64,000 nt of DNA. It comes from JADCGM01 sp943370355. GTDB taxonomy: Bacteria > Pseudomonadota > Alphaproteobacteria > Sphingomonadales > Sphingomonadaceae. The stretch is taken from positions 1 to 64,000 of the forward strand of contig CALRQP020000018.1 in NCBI GenBank assembly GCA_943370355.1, written 5' to 3'. Below, piece by piece: positions 8,609 through 16,858 of the stretch; the stretch's first letter is position 1; the number at the start of each line of letters is the position of its first letter. A program made the position numbers and the translations under genes. The notes below the pieces were generated by a model. It was not told the origin of the DNA and ran no database searches. It was given only the letters and a program-made list of their open reading frames with translations.

Positions 8609-9486
8609 CCGTCCCGGCGCACCACATCGTCGTCGAACCGCCACCGTCCAGCGTTTCGCCATTTCCGGCGGATATGTTTGCGGGCCAGGTCGCGCTGGTG
8701 ACGGGCGGCGGCTCCGGGCTTGGCTTCGGCATGGCGAGCGGGTTCGTGCAGGCCGGAGCCGCCGTCGCGCTGATGGGCCGGACGCTCGAGAAAACCCAGG
8801 CCGCAGCAGCGCGCATCGAGGCTGCCGGCGGCCGGGCCTTTGCGGTGTCCGGCGATGTCCGCGAACCCGAGGCAATCGCAGCGGCGTTCGATGCGGCCGA
8901 GGCGGCGCTTGGACCTGTGTCGATCCTTGCCAACAATGCCGGGGCCAATTTCCCGGTGCTCGCGGAAGCCATGTCGCCCAATGCCTGGCGGGCGGTGACA
9001 CGCATCGCCATTGACGGGACTTTTTTCGCATCGACCGAATTTGCGCGGCGACGGATCGCGGCGGGGCAGGGTGGCGCGATCGTCAACAACAGCGCACAAT
9101 ATGTCTGGTCGGGATTCCCGGGCGACGCACACAGCGCCGCTGCCAAGGCGGCGATCGTCACGATGACGTCGGAGCTGGCGCGCGAATGGAAGCCGCAGGG
9201 CATCCGAGTGAATTGCATTGCGGCGGGCTTCTTCCCGCATGCCGACAGTACCAATGGCGACGACCCCGAGGTGGTCGGGCGGCTGGCCGGGATGATGCCG
9301 ATGGGTCGGACTGGACGCATGCAGGAATTGGGCTGGGCAGCGGCGTTCCTATGCTCGCATTTCGCTTCCGGGATCACCGGCGAGACCTTGGTCATCGACG
9401 GTGCCGAACGGCTGCGGCGCAGCCTGATGCAGCCCGATTTCGTGCCGCCGCGCGAACGGGTCGCGATCTGGGGAGACCGGCCATGA
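8605..9486 (+). CDS. 2,4-dienoyl-CoA-reductase-like SDR
   Basis: A 293-residue SDR with TGGGSGLG and NNAGANF. The catalytic tyrosine of the YxxxK motif is absent: the region reads NNSAQYVWSG then HSAAAKAA, keeping only the lysine. This arrangement, and the C-terminal tail beyond VIDGAERLRRS, are characteristic of the 2,4-dienoyl-CoA reductase family, which reduces dienoyl-CoA with NADPH. A close paralogue lies at 39967-40881. The start was set at the ATG overlapping the kinase stop, with GGAG 10 bases before it; the frame is open further upstream but antisense-like. Confidence 0.87.
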   Translation: MTVPAHHIVVEPPPSSVSPFPADMFAGQVALVTGGGSGLGFGMASGFVQAGAAVALMGRTLEKTQAAAARIEAAGGRAFAVSGDVREPEAIAAAFDAAEAALGPVSILANNAGANFPVLAEAMSPNAWRAVTRIAIDGTFFASTEFARRRIAAGQGGAIVNNSAQYVWSGFPGDAHSAAAKAAIVTMTSELAREWKPQGIRVNCIAAGFFPHADSTNGDDPEVVGRLAGMMPMGRTGRMQELGWAAAFLCSHFASGITGETLVIDGAERLRRSLMQPDFVPPRERVAIWGDRP

Positions 9487-10058
9487 GCGGCTGGCTGCAG
9501 GGCAAGCGCGTCCTCGTGCTGGGGACCGGCGAGGCTGCGGAGATCGTCGCTGCCGCTGTCGCGGCCTCCGGTGCCGAATGCCGCCGTGCGGAAGCGTGGG
9601 ACGACACAGTCAATCGGCCGGATGATGACGCGCTGGTGCATGCTGGTGTGGCTTCGCGGTGGCGCGCGGCCGTCGACACCGACCTGGCGGCGTGGCGCGC
9701 GTCGCAGTCAGCCAACCTCGACAGCCGCTTTCTGGCGACCGCTGCGTTTTTCCGGAATTGCGCAGCGGCGAAGCGACCGGGGTCGGTGCTCATGCTGGCT
9801 GCCGCGGAGGGCGATGCAGCGCGAGCGACAGCGAATGGTGCCCTCGACAATCTGGTCAAATCACTCGCCGTCGAATGGGCGCGCGACGGTGTCAGGACCA
9901 ATGCAATCATGAGCCGGCAGATCGGGCAGGACAATTCGGTTGCCGACGGTGCGCGGGCCGCGCTTGGCAATCTCGCGGTCTGGCTGCTCAGCGACTTTGC
10001 GGGCTATGTGAATGGCACCGTCACCGGCATTGACGAAACCAGCCGTGGACGGCAGTGA
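9483..10058 (+). CDS. short degenerate SDR-like protein
   Basis: A 191-residue protein that looks like a reduced SDR. The N-terminus GKRVLVLGTGEAAEIVAAAVA keeps the strand-turn-helix of a Rossmann fold but not the full glycine motif, there is no NNAG, and the active-site region (LMLAAAEGDAARATANGALD) has no YxxxK. The downstream part, LVKSLAVEWARDGVRTNAI, is a typical SDR sequence. It is about 60 residues shorter than the family. It starts inside the stop of the dienoyl-CoA-reductase-like gene (ATGA), so it may form a complex with that protein rather than act alone. Function unknown. Confidence 0.75.
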   Translation: MSGWLQGKRVLVLGTGEAAEIVAAAVAASGAECRRAEAWDDTVNRPDDDALVHAGVASRWRAAVDTDLAAWRASQSANLDSRFLATAAFFRNCAAAKRPGSVLMLAAAEGDAARATANGALDNLVKSLAVEWARDGVRTNAIMSRQIGQDNSVADGARAALGNLAVWLLSDFAGYVNGTVTGIDETSRGRQ

Positions 10059-10060
10059 GA

Positions 10061-10079
10061 TATATAACCAAGTATAATT
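10061..10079 (+). promoter_or_regulatory. family A operator-like site 3
   Basis: TATATAACCAAGTATAATT lies 2 bases after the stop of the SDR-like gene and 21 bases before the GTG of the ACAD gene. It implies an internal promoter, so the ACAD pair can be transcribed separately from the three upstream genes. Confidence 0.6.
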
Positions 10080-10100
10080 CGTGAGCCCGGGGATGACCGC

Positions 10101-11195
10101 GTGAATTTCGACCTGTCCGACGAACAGAAGATGCTGGCCGAGCAGGCGCGCGGTCTGCTCGCGGAGCGCTCGACCTTCGACCGGTTGCGCGCCCTCATCG
10201 ACTCCCGTGCGGAATGGGATGAGCCACTGTGGCGGGAACTGGCGGCGATGGGGTTTCTGGGTGCCAATATCCCCGAAGAATTCGGCGGGCTCGGCCTGTC
10301 GGAACTCGACCTTGGCGTGATCAGCGAGGAGCTCGGGCGCAGCAACGCGGCGGTGCCATTATTTTCGTCGATCGTACTTGCAGCCGATGCGATCCGGCTG
10401 GCCGGTACGGCCGAGCAGAAGGCCGAATGGCTGCCCAAACTCGGCAGCGGCGAGGTCGTGGGATGCTTCGCCAGCGCCGAAGGGCCGGGTCCGCTCGTCG
10501 GCAGCGCGACGCGCATTGCCGGCGGCCGGATCAGCGGCATCAAGACGCCGGTTGCCGACGCCGGCATCGCGTCGATCGCGGTGGTCGCCAGCGGCAGCAC
10601 GCTGGCGCTAGTCCGGCTCGAACAGCCCGGCGTCCTACGCAGCAAGCTCGGTAGCTTCGACGAGTTGCGTGCGCATTATCGCATCGAGTTCGCGGATGCC
10701 GCTGCCGAGATATTGCCCGGCGGCGGAGCCGGGCTCGTCCAGCAGCTGCTCGACCGCGCCGCCGTACAAGCGGCGTTCGAGGCAGTTGGCGGCGCGGATG
10801 CCTGCCTGCACATGGCGCGCGACTATGCGCAGGAGCGGCGCATTTTCGGCCGGCCACTGTCGTCCTACCAGGCGATCAAGCACAAGCTCGCCGACCTCGC
10901 GGTTGCGGTCGAAGTGGCCCGGTCCAATGCCTTCTTCGGCGGGTGGGCGGCGGGCGAATCCGCCGATCAGCTGCCGGCGGCGGCAGCAGCAGCACGGCTG
11001 ACGGCCATTGCGGCCTTCGAGATGGGCGCGCGCGAAAATCTGCAAGTGCACGGCGGCATCGGCTACACATTCGAGGCGAATTGCCATTTCTTTTACCGGC
11101 GCGAGCGGATGCTGGCGGTCAATCTCGGCGGACGCGAAGCCTGGGCCGACCGGTTGATCGGCGAGCTTCCCGGTAGTCAGGCAAAGGCGGGCTGA
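10101..11195 (+). CDS. acyl-CoA dehydrogenase, small subunit of a heteromeric pair
   Basis: A 364-residue ACAD starting at a GTG preceded by GGGGAT. The N-terminal helical domain begins NFDLSDEQKMLAEQAR, the middle beta domain is shortened and lacks a good FAD-loop motif (ASAEGPGPLVG), and the C-terminus has VHGGIGYTFEANCHFFYRRE without a YEGT motif. These are small-subunit features of the heteromeric ACADs. The partner gene starts one base after its stop. It should dehydrogenate an acyl-CoA in one beta-oxidation round. Confidence 0.88.
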   Translation: MNFDLSDEQKMLAEQARGLLAERSTFDRLRALIDSRAEWDEPLWRELAAMGFLGANIPEEFGGLGLSELDLGVISEELGRSNAAVPLFSSIVLAADAIRLAGTAEQKAEWLPKLGSGEVVGCFASAEGPGPLVGSATRIAGGRISGIKTPVADAGIASIAVVASGSTLALVRLEQPGVLRSKLGSFDELRAHYRIEFADAAAEILPGGGAGLVQQLLDRAAVQAAFEAVGGADACLHMARDYAQERRIFGRPLSSYQAIKHKLADLAVAVEVARSNAFFGGWAAGESADQLPAAAAAARLTAIAAFEMGARENLQVHGGIGYTFEANCHFFYRRERMLAVNLGGREAWADRLIGELPGSQAKAG

Positions 11196-11196
11196 G

Positions 11197-12411
11197 ATGG
11201 ATTTCAACGACAATCCGAAAGAAGCAGCTTTCCGCGCCGAAGTGCGGGCGTGGCTTGCCGCCACCGCCCCGGGGCATGCGATTCCCGAGGGAGTCCGCTT
11301 GGAAGACAAAGACGAGATGTTGCGGGGCCGTGCCTGGCAGCGTGCGGTGTTCGACGGCGGTTATGCCGGCATCACGCTTCCGAAAGCAATCGGCGGGCGT
11401 GGCGGCACGGTGATCGAGGCCGTGGTCTTCGCCGAGGAAGAATCGAAATATCCGCTGCCGAAGGGGCCCTATACGGGCATCGGCCTCGGCATGGCACTGC
11501 CGGTCATCGGCAAACATGGCACGCCCGAACAGATCGCGCGCTTTGCTGAGCCGACGCTCAAGGGCGAACTCACCTGGTGCCAGCTCTTCTCCGAGCCCGC
11601 CGCCGGCTCCGATCTTGCCGGGCTACGCACCAAGGCGGTGCGGGACGGCGACGCGTGGGTCGTCAATGGCCAAAAGGTCTGGTCGAGCTGGGCGCATCTG
11701 AGTGACTGGGGCATTCTCGTCGTGCGGACCGATCCGACCGTCCCGAAGCACAAGGGGCTGACATTTTTCGTCGTCGACATGCGCTCGCCCGGCATCGACA
11801 TCCGTCCGATCCGGCAGATCTCCGGGGCCAGCGATTTCAATGAAACTTTCCTGACCGATGTGCGGATCCCCGATACCAACCGCATCGGTGCGGTCGGCGA
11901 AGGCTGGGCCTGCTGCATGACGGTGCTGATGGGCGAACGGCTCGGCAGCGGGTCTTCGAAAAGCGGGGTGATGCCGCTCATCGACTATGCCGCTGCAACG
12001 CCGCATGCCAGCGGCAGCGGCACGGCGCTCGACAGCGGCGCGGTCCGTCTGGCCCTTGCGCAGGCGCTCGCCGAAGAACGCGGCGGCAAATATTTCGAGG
12101 CACGGCTGCGCACGATGGTGTCGCGCGGCGAGAACCCCGGCGCGCTCGCCGGCATGGTCAAGCTCGCCTATGCGTCGCGGCTGCAGAAGACGAGCGGGCT
12201 GGCCATGGAATTGCGCGGCCTCGACGGGATCGCGCCAGCGGACGGCGACGCGGCGACGCGCGAAATCCATAGCGACTATATCTGGTCGACCGTGATGCGC
12301 ATCGCGGGCGGCGCCGACGAGGTGCTCAAGAACCAGATCGCCGAACGCGTGCTCGGCATGCCCGGCGACATCCGCGCCGACAAGGATGTGCCGTTCGACC
12401 AGCTACGGTAG
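11197..12411 (+). CDS. acyl-CoA dehydrogenase, large subunit of a heteromeric pair
   Basis: A 404-residue ACAD with the loop WCQLFSEPAAGSDLAGL, WVVNGQKVWSSWA, a PKHKGLTFFVVDM stretch and the end MRIAGGADEVLKNQIAERVLG. It is strikingly like the protein at 3045-4247, so the two pairs probably arose by duplication and act on related intermediates. The gene ends 5 bases before the stop of the convergent CoA ligase gene, with no room for a separate terminator. Confidence 0.9.
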   Translation: MDFNDNPKEAAFRAEVRAWLAATAPGHAIPEGVRLEDKDEMLRGRAWQRAVFDGGYAGITLPKAIGGRGGTVIEAVVFAEEESKYPLPKGPYTGIGLGMALPVIGKHGTPEQIARFAEPTLKGELTWCQLFSEPAAGSDLAGLRTKAVRDGDAWVVNGQKVWSSWAHLSDWGILVVRTDPTVPKHKGLTFFVVDMRSPGIDIRPIRQISGASDFNETFLTDVRIPDTNRIGAVGEGWACCMTVLMGERLGSGSSKSGVMPLIDYAAATPHASGSGTALDSGAVRLALAQALAEERGGKYFEARLRTMVSRGENPGALAGMVKLAYASRLQKTSGLAMELRGLDGIAPADGDAATREIHSDYIWSTVMRIAGGADEVLKNQIAERVLGMPGDIRADKDVPFDQLR

Positions 12412-12416
12412 GCGTC

Positions 12417-13937
12417 TTAGGCCGCGCGCGCGGCCTTGCGCGCGGCAGCTGCAGCCTGAAGCGGGGCCTTCAGGTCCTTCTTGAGTACCTTGCCATTCGG
12501 ATTGTGCGGCAGCTCGTCCATGATGACAATGGTGCGCGGGACCTTGTTGTCGGCGAGTAGGCTTTTGCACCAGGCGGTCAAGTCGTCGGCCGAGGCCGTG
12601 GCACCCGGCCGCAGGCTGATCGCAGCGGCAATGTCTTCGCCGAGAATCTCATGATCGATCCCGACCACTGCGGCATTCTGCACGGCGGGATGCTGGTGCA
12701 GCACCGTTTCGATCTCGAGTGGCGTAATGTTGTAGCCGCCGCGGATGATAAGCTCCTTGGAGCGTCCGCACAGGATCAGGTCGCCGTCAGCGTCGACGAA
12801 GCCCAGGTCGCCGGTCTTTGTCCAACCCTCCCGGAACGAGTCGCGCGTGGCGGCTTCGTCGTTCCAGTAGCGCCGCGTGTTCTTTTGATAGCCGTAGATT
12901 TCGCCGACTTCGCCCGTCGCGGTCACGACGTTGCCGGCATCGTTGCGCAATTGCATATGGGCGGGCAGCGCGCCGACGCAGCCGGGCTTCAGCAGCTGCG
13001 CGCGGGTTCGCGTCGAGACCCCTATGCCGCCCTCCGACATGCCGTAGCTGTTGCGCATCGAGACGTGCGGCCAGAGCGCCAGCGCCCGGACCACGCTGTC
13101 GTGCGGCAGCGGCGCGGTGCCCGTCATCAGGTAACGCACGCCCGCGAAATCGTAGTCGGCGACATTGGGTTGATCGAGGATCAGCCGCAGCATCGACGGG
13201 ACCAGATAGACGGTATCGGGCTTTTTGGTGCGGACGAGTTCAAGGAAGCCCGCAGGATCGAATTTTGGCTGGGTGTAGGTGGTTGCGCCGCCCCGTGCGG
13301 GCAGCATCAACACGCCAAGATTGCCGCCCGAACCCGTGAAGGGCAGGGCGTGCAACGTTGAGCGCGACCGGTCCATGTTGGTACCCGTCACGCCGTTCAT
13401 CAGGTCGGGATGACTGACGACCACGCCCTTGATCTTGCCCGTCGTCCCGGAGGTGCCGAGAATCTCGGCATCGGCAGTGGCGTCGAACGACGCCTGATCG
13501 GGGACCGCCGCGGGATCGCGCGGCATCGCGTCCGCGGGCCAGATGCGCTCGAGGCCGCTGGCATCGAGCAGGCCGGGGGCATCGGTAATCGCAAAGCGCG
13601 GCGAGGTCAGCGCGGCATAATCCGTCACTTCCTTCGGCGACAGGCGCGTGTTGATCGGGCAGGCGATCCCGCCCGCGCGGAACACCGCCATTACGGCGAT
13701 CGCCATCTCCACGGCATGGGCATTGCTGATTGCGAGAAAGACGCGGTCGCCGGGCTGAAGGCCGGCCTTGGCAAGGCCGCCGCCGACCTCGTTGGCTTCG
13801 CGGTCCCAGTCGGCATAGGTCAGGATCCGGCGCGTATCGTCATGGGCGATCTCGTCTTTTTGCGTCGTCGCGCGCAGTTTCAGCGCATCGCTGATTCTGC
13901 GCACCGCCATCCCTGCCACCACTCGTCTCGTCCCCAT
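12417..13937 (-). CDS. AMP-forming acyl-CoA ligase
   Basis: A 506-residue ANL-superfamily enzyme that would activate a carboxylate with ATP and CoA. The phosphate-binding loop is LGTSGTTGKIKG, the acyl/adenine motif NSYGMSEGG, the hinge TGDLGFVDADGD and GRSKELIIRGGYN, and the catalytic lysine NGKVLKK near the C-terminus. It stands alone on this strand between a convergent ACAD gene and a divergent MaoC gene. The start is uncertain: no strong ribosome binding site precedes the ATG at 13937, and MAVRRIS, nine codons later, is the alternative. Confidence 0.9.
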   Translation of the reverse strand: MGTRRVVAGMAVRRISDALKLRATTQKDEIAHDDTRRILTYADWDREANEVGGGLAKAGLQPGDRVFLAISNAHAVEMAIAVMAVFRAGGIACPINTRLSPKEVTDYAALTSPRFAITDAPGLLDASGLERIWPADAMPRDPAAVPDQASFDATADAEILGTSGTTGKIKGVVVSHPDLMNGVTGTNMDRSRSTLHALPFTGSGGNLGVLMLPARGGATTYTQPKFDPAGFLELVRTKKPDTVYLVPSMLRLILDQPNVADYDFAGVRYLMTGTAPLPHDSVVRALALWPHVSMRNSYGMSEGGIGVSTRTRAQLLKPGCVGALPAHMQLRNDAGNVVTATGEVGEIYGYQKNTRRYWNDEAATRDSFREGWTKTGDLGFVDADGDLILCGRSKELIIRGGYNITPLEIETVLHQHPAVQNAAVVGIDHEILGEDIAAAISLRPGATASADDLTAWCKSLLADNKVPRTIVIMDELPHNPNGKVLKKDLKAPLQAAAAARKAARAA

Positions 13938-13964
13938 GCTTGCGGCTTGCCTCGCCTTGGTCGA

Positions 13965-13983
13965 TATATTACCTAGTTAGATA
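13965..13983 (-). promoter_or_regulatory. family A operator-like site 4
   Basis: On the minus strand the sequence reads TATCTAACTAGGTAATATA, one of the two best matches to the consensus. It sits 28 bases from the ligase start and 23 bases from the GTG of the MaoC-like gene, in a 69-bp divergent promoter region. Confidence 0.65.
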
Positions 13984-14006
13984 ACAAGAGCAAGGGGAGG
14001 CCATCA

Positions 14007-15278
14007 GTGGCAACGATTCTCGAGAGCGACGAATGGCAGAAGGCTGTCGATTATTCGATCACCGATCACGATATCGACCGGCAGAACCAGTTGCTCGGTT
14101 TCATGCAGGCGGCGAAGACGCGTGAATATATCCAGACCGCCACCGAAGATAATATCCGGAACTTCGCGCACGGAACGGGCAACGACAATCCGCTCTATTG
14201 CGATCCCGACTATGGCAAGCGCACCCGCTGGGGCAGCATGATCGCGCCCGACATGATGGTCGCGCAGATCAATGCCCCGATGCGCGGCGATCCTGTCCCC
14301 GATCATATCAAGGCGCTGAAGAAGAGTCTGTTCAAAGGCGTGCATGTTTTCGTGTCCGGCTCGAAATGGGATTTCTACCGGCCGGTGTTTCCGGGCGACA
14401 CGATCTACAGCTACAATGGCGATGAGACCTGCGACGTCAAAGCGTCGGAATTTTCAGGCCGCTCCGTCATCGCTGTCCGCAAGGACGTGAAGGTCAACCA
14501 GCGGGGCGAGGTCGTGGCGGTTTACCGCATCCTGCGTGTGCTGACCGAGCGCAAGACGGCTGCCAAGAAGGGCAAATATTCGGCGATTCGGCCGCAGTCC
14601 TACACCGACGAGGACATTGCGAAGATCGACGCCATCTATGCCGGCGAGAAGGTTCAGGGTGGGGAGCCGCGGTACTTCGACGAGGTCGCCGTCGGCAGCA
14701 GCCTCGGCACCATGGCCAAGGGGCCGCTTACCGTGACCGACGTGATCTGCTATCACGCCGGCGGCTATGGCTTCGTGCCCTATGCGCCAACGGTCGGGCG
14801 CCTCGCCTATAAGAACCGTATGCGGATCCCGGCCTTCTACGTGAAGAATGAGCATGGCATCCCCGACGTCGCGCAGCGGCTGCATTGGGATCCGCTCTGG
14901 GCGCAGGCGATCGGCAATCCGATGGCCTATGACTATGGTGTAATGCGGGAAAATTACCTCTACCACTATCTGACCGACTGGGCCGGAGACAATGGCATCG
15001 TCACGCAGGTCCATGACGAGATCCGCAAGTTCAACTATATGGGCGACACCCAGACCATAACGGGCGAAGTGACCGGCAAGCGGGAAGAGGGCGGCCAGAA
15101 TCTCGTCGATGTCGCGGTGCGCTTCACCAACCAGCGCGGCGAGGAGACAGTCAAAGCGACCGCGACGATCGCGCTGCCGTCGACGGGCAGGCTTGCAATG
15201 TATCCGCAAGTCCCGGCTGATCTGGCCCAGGAAGCCGCGGCCATGATGGCGCGGCACTGGGAGCTCGGCAAAAAATGA
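14007..15278 (+). CDS. double hot-dog MaoC-like enoyl-CoA hydratase
   Basis: A 423-residue protein with two hot-dog halves: residues 25-185 resemble the FAS1-like dehydratase domain, and residues 215-400 the C-terminal MaoC half. A hydratase-2-like motif is visible in the first half as AHGTGNDNPLYCD, with the usual final histidine replaced by tyrosine. Such two-domain proteins hydrate 2-enoyl-CoAs with bulky acyl chains. It starts at a GTG with AAGGGGAGG 7 bases before it and opens a six-gene operon. Its stop overlaps the next start (ATGA). Substrate unknown. Confidence 0.85.
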   Translation: MATILESDEWQKAVDYSITDHDIDRQNQLLGFMQAAKTREYIQTATEDNIRNFAHGTGNDNPLYCDPDYGKRTRWGSMIAPDMMVAQINAPMRGDPVPDHIKALKKSLFKGVHVFVSGSKWDFYRPVFPGDTIYSYNGDETCDVKASEFSGRSVIAVRKDVKVNQRGEVVAVYRILRVLTERKTAAKKGKYSAIRPQSYTDEDIAKIDAIYAGEKVQGGEPRYFDEVAVGSSLGTMAKGPLTVTDVICYHAGGYGFVPYAPTVGRLAYKNRMRIPAFYVKNEHGIPDVAQRLHWDPLWAQAIGNPMAYDYGVMRENYLYHYLTDWAGDNGIVTQVHDEIRKFNYMGDTQTITGEVTGKREEGGQNLVDVAVRFTNQRGEETVKATATIALPSTGRLAMYPQVPADLAQEAAAMMARHWELGKK

Positions 15279-16069
15279 GCGAAGTCCTGATCGACAATGA
15301 CGGCGGCGTTCGCATCATCATGATGAATCGGCCCGATCGGCTGAACGCACTGACGGGGTCGATCATGGCGCCGCTTGCCGATGCTTGTGCCGATGCAGCG
15401 CGCGATGCGTCGGTCGGCTGCGTGGTCATCACCGGCGCGGGGCGGGGGTTCTGCGCCGGTGGCGATCTGAAGGCCGGCGAGCGCGACAAGGTTGCCGTTG
15501 CCGCAAATCCCGAGGCCGGCAGCCGCACCGAGCAGGGCTTCACCCGGCTGCGCGGCTTCATGGAAACCGCGCGGCTGCTGCACGAGATGCCGAAGCCGGC
15601 GATTGCGATGGTCAACGGCCCGGTCGCGGGGGCGGGCATCGGCATTGCCGGGGCGTGCGACCTGCGGTTCGCCGGCGAGAGCGCGAGCTTCCTGTCGGCG
15701 TTCGACCGCATCGGTGCTAGTGGCGATTTTGGCTCAACCTGGTTCTGGACCAAGATCCTTGGCACCGGCGTCGCGCGCGAGTTATTCTTCCTTGGCGAGA
15801 AGCTGACAGCGGCCGAGGCGTTCGCCAAAGGCATCTACACGCGTTTGTTCAGCGACGAAGCGCTCAGGGCCGAGACGCTCAAGGCCGCGCACCGTCTCGC
15901 CGAAGGCCCGCGTATGGGCTTCCGTTATATGAAGGCCAATCTCAACCTCGCCGAGGACGCCGCCTTCGAAGCCGCGCTCGATCATGAAGCGCTCAACATG
16001 ACCCTGTCGACGCAGGCGACCGGCGCGATCTGGAAAGCAGCCCAGGCGGCGAAGACCAGCGGTGAGTGA
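15275..16069 (+). CDS. enoyl-CoA hydratase/isomerase family protein, isomerase-like
   Basis: A 264-residue crotonase-fold protein. The oxyanion regions are GFCAGGDLKAGE and VAGAGIGIAGA. The first hydratase glutamate is replaced (AGAGIG), and the second region reads SAFDRIGASGDFGSTW, placing an aspartate where PaaG-type delta3,delta2-enoyl-CoA isomerases have theirs. Double-bond isomerisation is therefore more likely than hydration. It is the second gene of the MaoC operon and overlaps the next gene by 8 bases. Confidence 0.85.
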   Translation: MSEVLIDNDGGVRIIMMNRPDRLNALTGSIMAPLADACADAARDASVGCVVITGAGRGFCAGGDLKAGERDKVAVAANPEAGSRTEQGFTRLRGFMETARLLHEMPKPAIAMVNGPVAGAGIGIAGACDLRFAGESASFLSAFDRIGASGDFGSTWFWTKILGTGVARELFFLGEKLTAAEAFAKGIYTRLFSDEALRAETLKAAHRLAEGPRMGFRYMKANLNLAEDAAFEAALDHEALNMTLSTQATGAIWKAAQAAKTSGE

Positions 16070-16856
16070 GTCCGACATCCGGATCGAGCGGCCCGAGCCG
16101 GGCATCGCGCGGATCATGTTCGCCCGCGGCGACGCCGGCAACGCCTCGCGGCCCAAGACGCTCGGCGAAGTGCGCGATGCCATGGTGCAGCTCGGGGCGG
16201 ACCACAGCGTCCGCGCGATCATCCTCGCCGCTGACGGCAAGCATTTTTCGGTCGGCGCGGACTTTGCCTTCCTAAACGACCTCACTGGCATGACGGCGGT
16301 CGAGGTCAAGACGACCGTCTATGACAATTTCCAGGGCGCAGCGAAGGCGATCTACCACTGCCCGAAGCCGACGATCGCGCTGGTGCAAGGCGCGGCTGTC
16401 ACGGTCGGCTGCGAGCTGGCACTGGCCTGCGATTTCCGCATCGCGGCGGACAGCGCGATGTTCCAGGAAAGCTGGATCAAGCTCGGCATCATGCCGCCGC
16501 TCGGCGGGGTGTTCCTGTTACCGCGCATCGTCGGCCTCGGCCGCGCCGCTGAAATGTGCCTGCGCGGCAAGGCGGTCAAGTCAGCGGAAGCGCTAGATAT
16601 CGGGCTGGTGTCCGAGGTGGTGGCAGCGGACGCGCTAGCCGAGCGCGGGTTGGAACTCGCCCGCGAACTCGCGGCAGCGGCCCCGCTTGCCTATGCCGTC
16701 GTCAAGGAATCGCTGCACCGCGCGCTCGAAACGTCGATGGACGCGGAATGGAGCGCCAACCTGCCCAATCAGGCCGTGCTGCTTGGCAGCGAGGATTTTC
16801 GCGAGGGACTTGCTGCGGTCAAGGCGCGGCGGTCGCCGGACTTCAAGGGACGCTGA
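16062..16856 (+). CDS. enoyl-CoA hydratase/isomerase family protein
   Basis: A 264-residue crotonase-fold protein beginning at a GTG within the end of the previous gene. The first glutamate is retained (VTVGCELALACD), while the second position reads FQESWIKLGIMPPLGG, with Trp at the usual Glu and a nearby Glu two residues earlier. Hydratase activity may be altered. It follows an isomerase-like paralogue and precedes an ACAD pair, so it fits one beta-oxidation round on an unsaturated or branched chain. Confidence 0.85.
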   Translation: MSESDIRIERPEPGIARIMFARGDAGNASRPKTLGEVRDAMVQLGADHSVRAIILAADGKHFSVGADFAFLNDLTGMTAVEVKTTVYDNFQGAAKAIYHCPKPTIALVQGAAVTVGCELALACDFRIAADSAMFQESWIKLGIMPPLGGVFLLPRIVGLGRAAEMCLRGKAVKSAEALDIGLVSEVVAADALAERGLELARELAAAAPLAYAVVKESLHRALETSMDAEWSANLPNQAVLLGSEDFREGLAAVKARRSPDFKGR

Positions 16857-16858
16857 GA

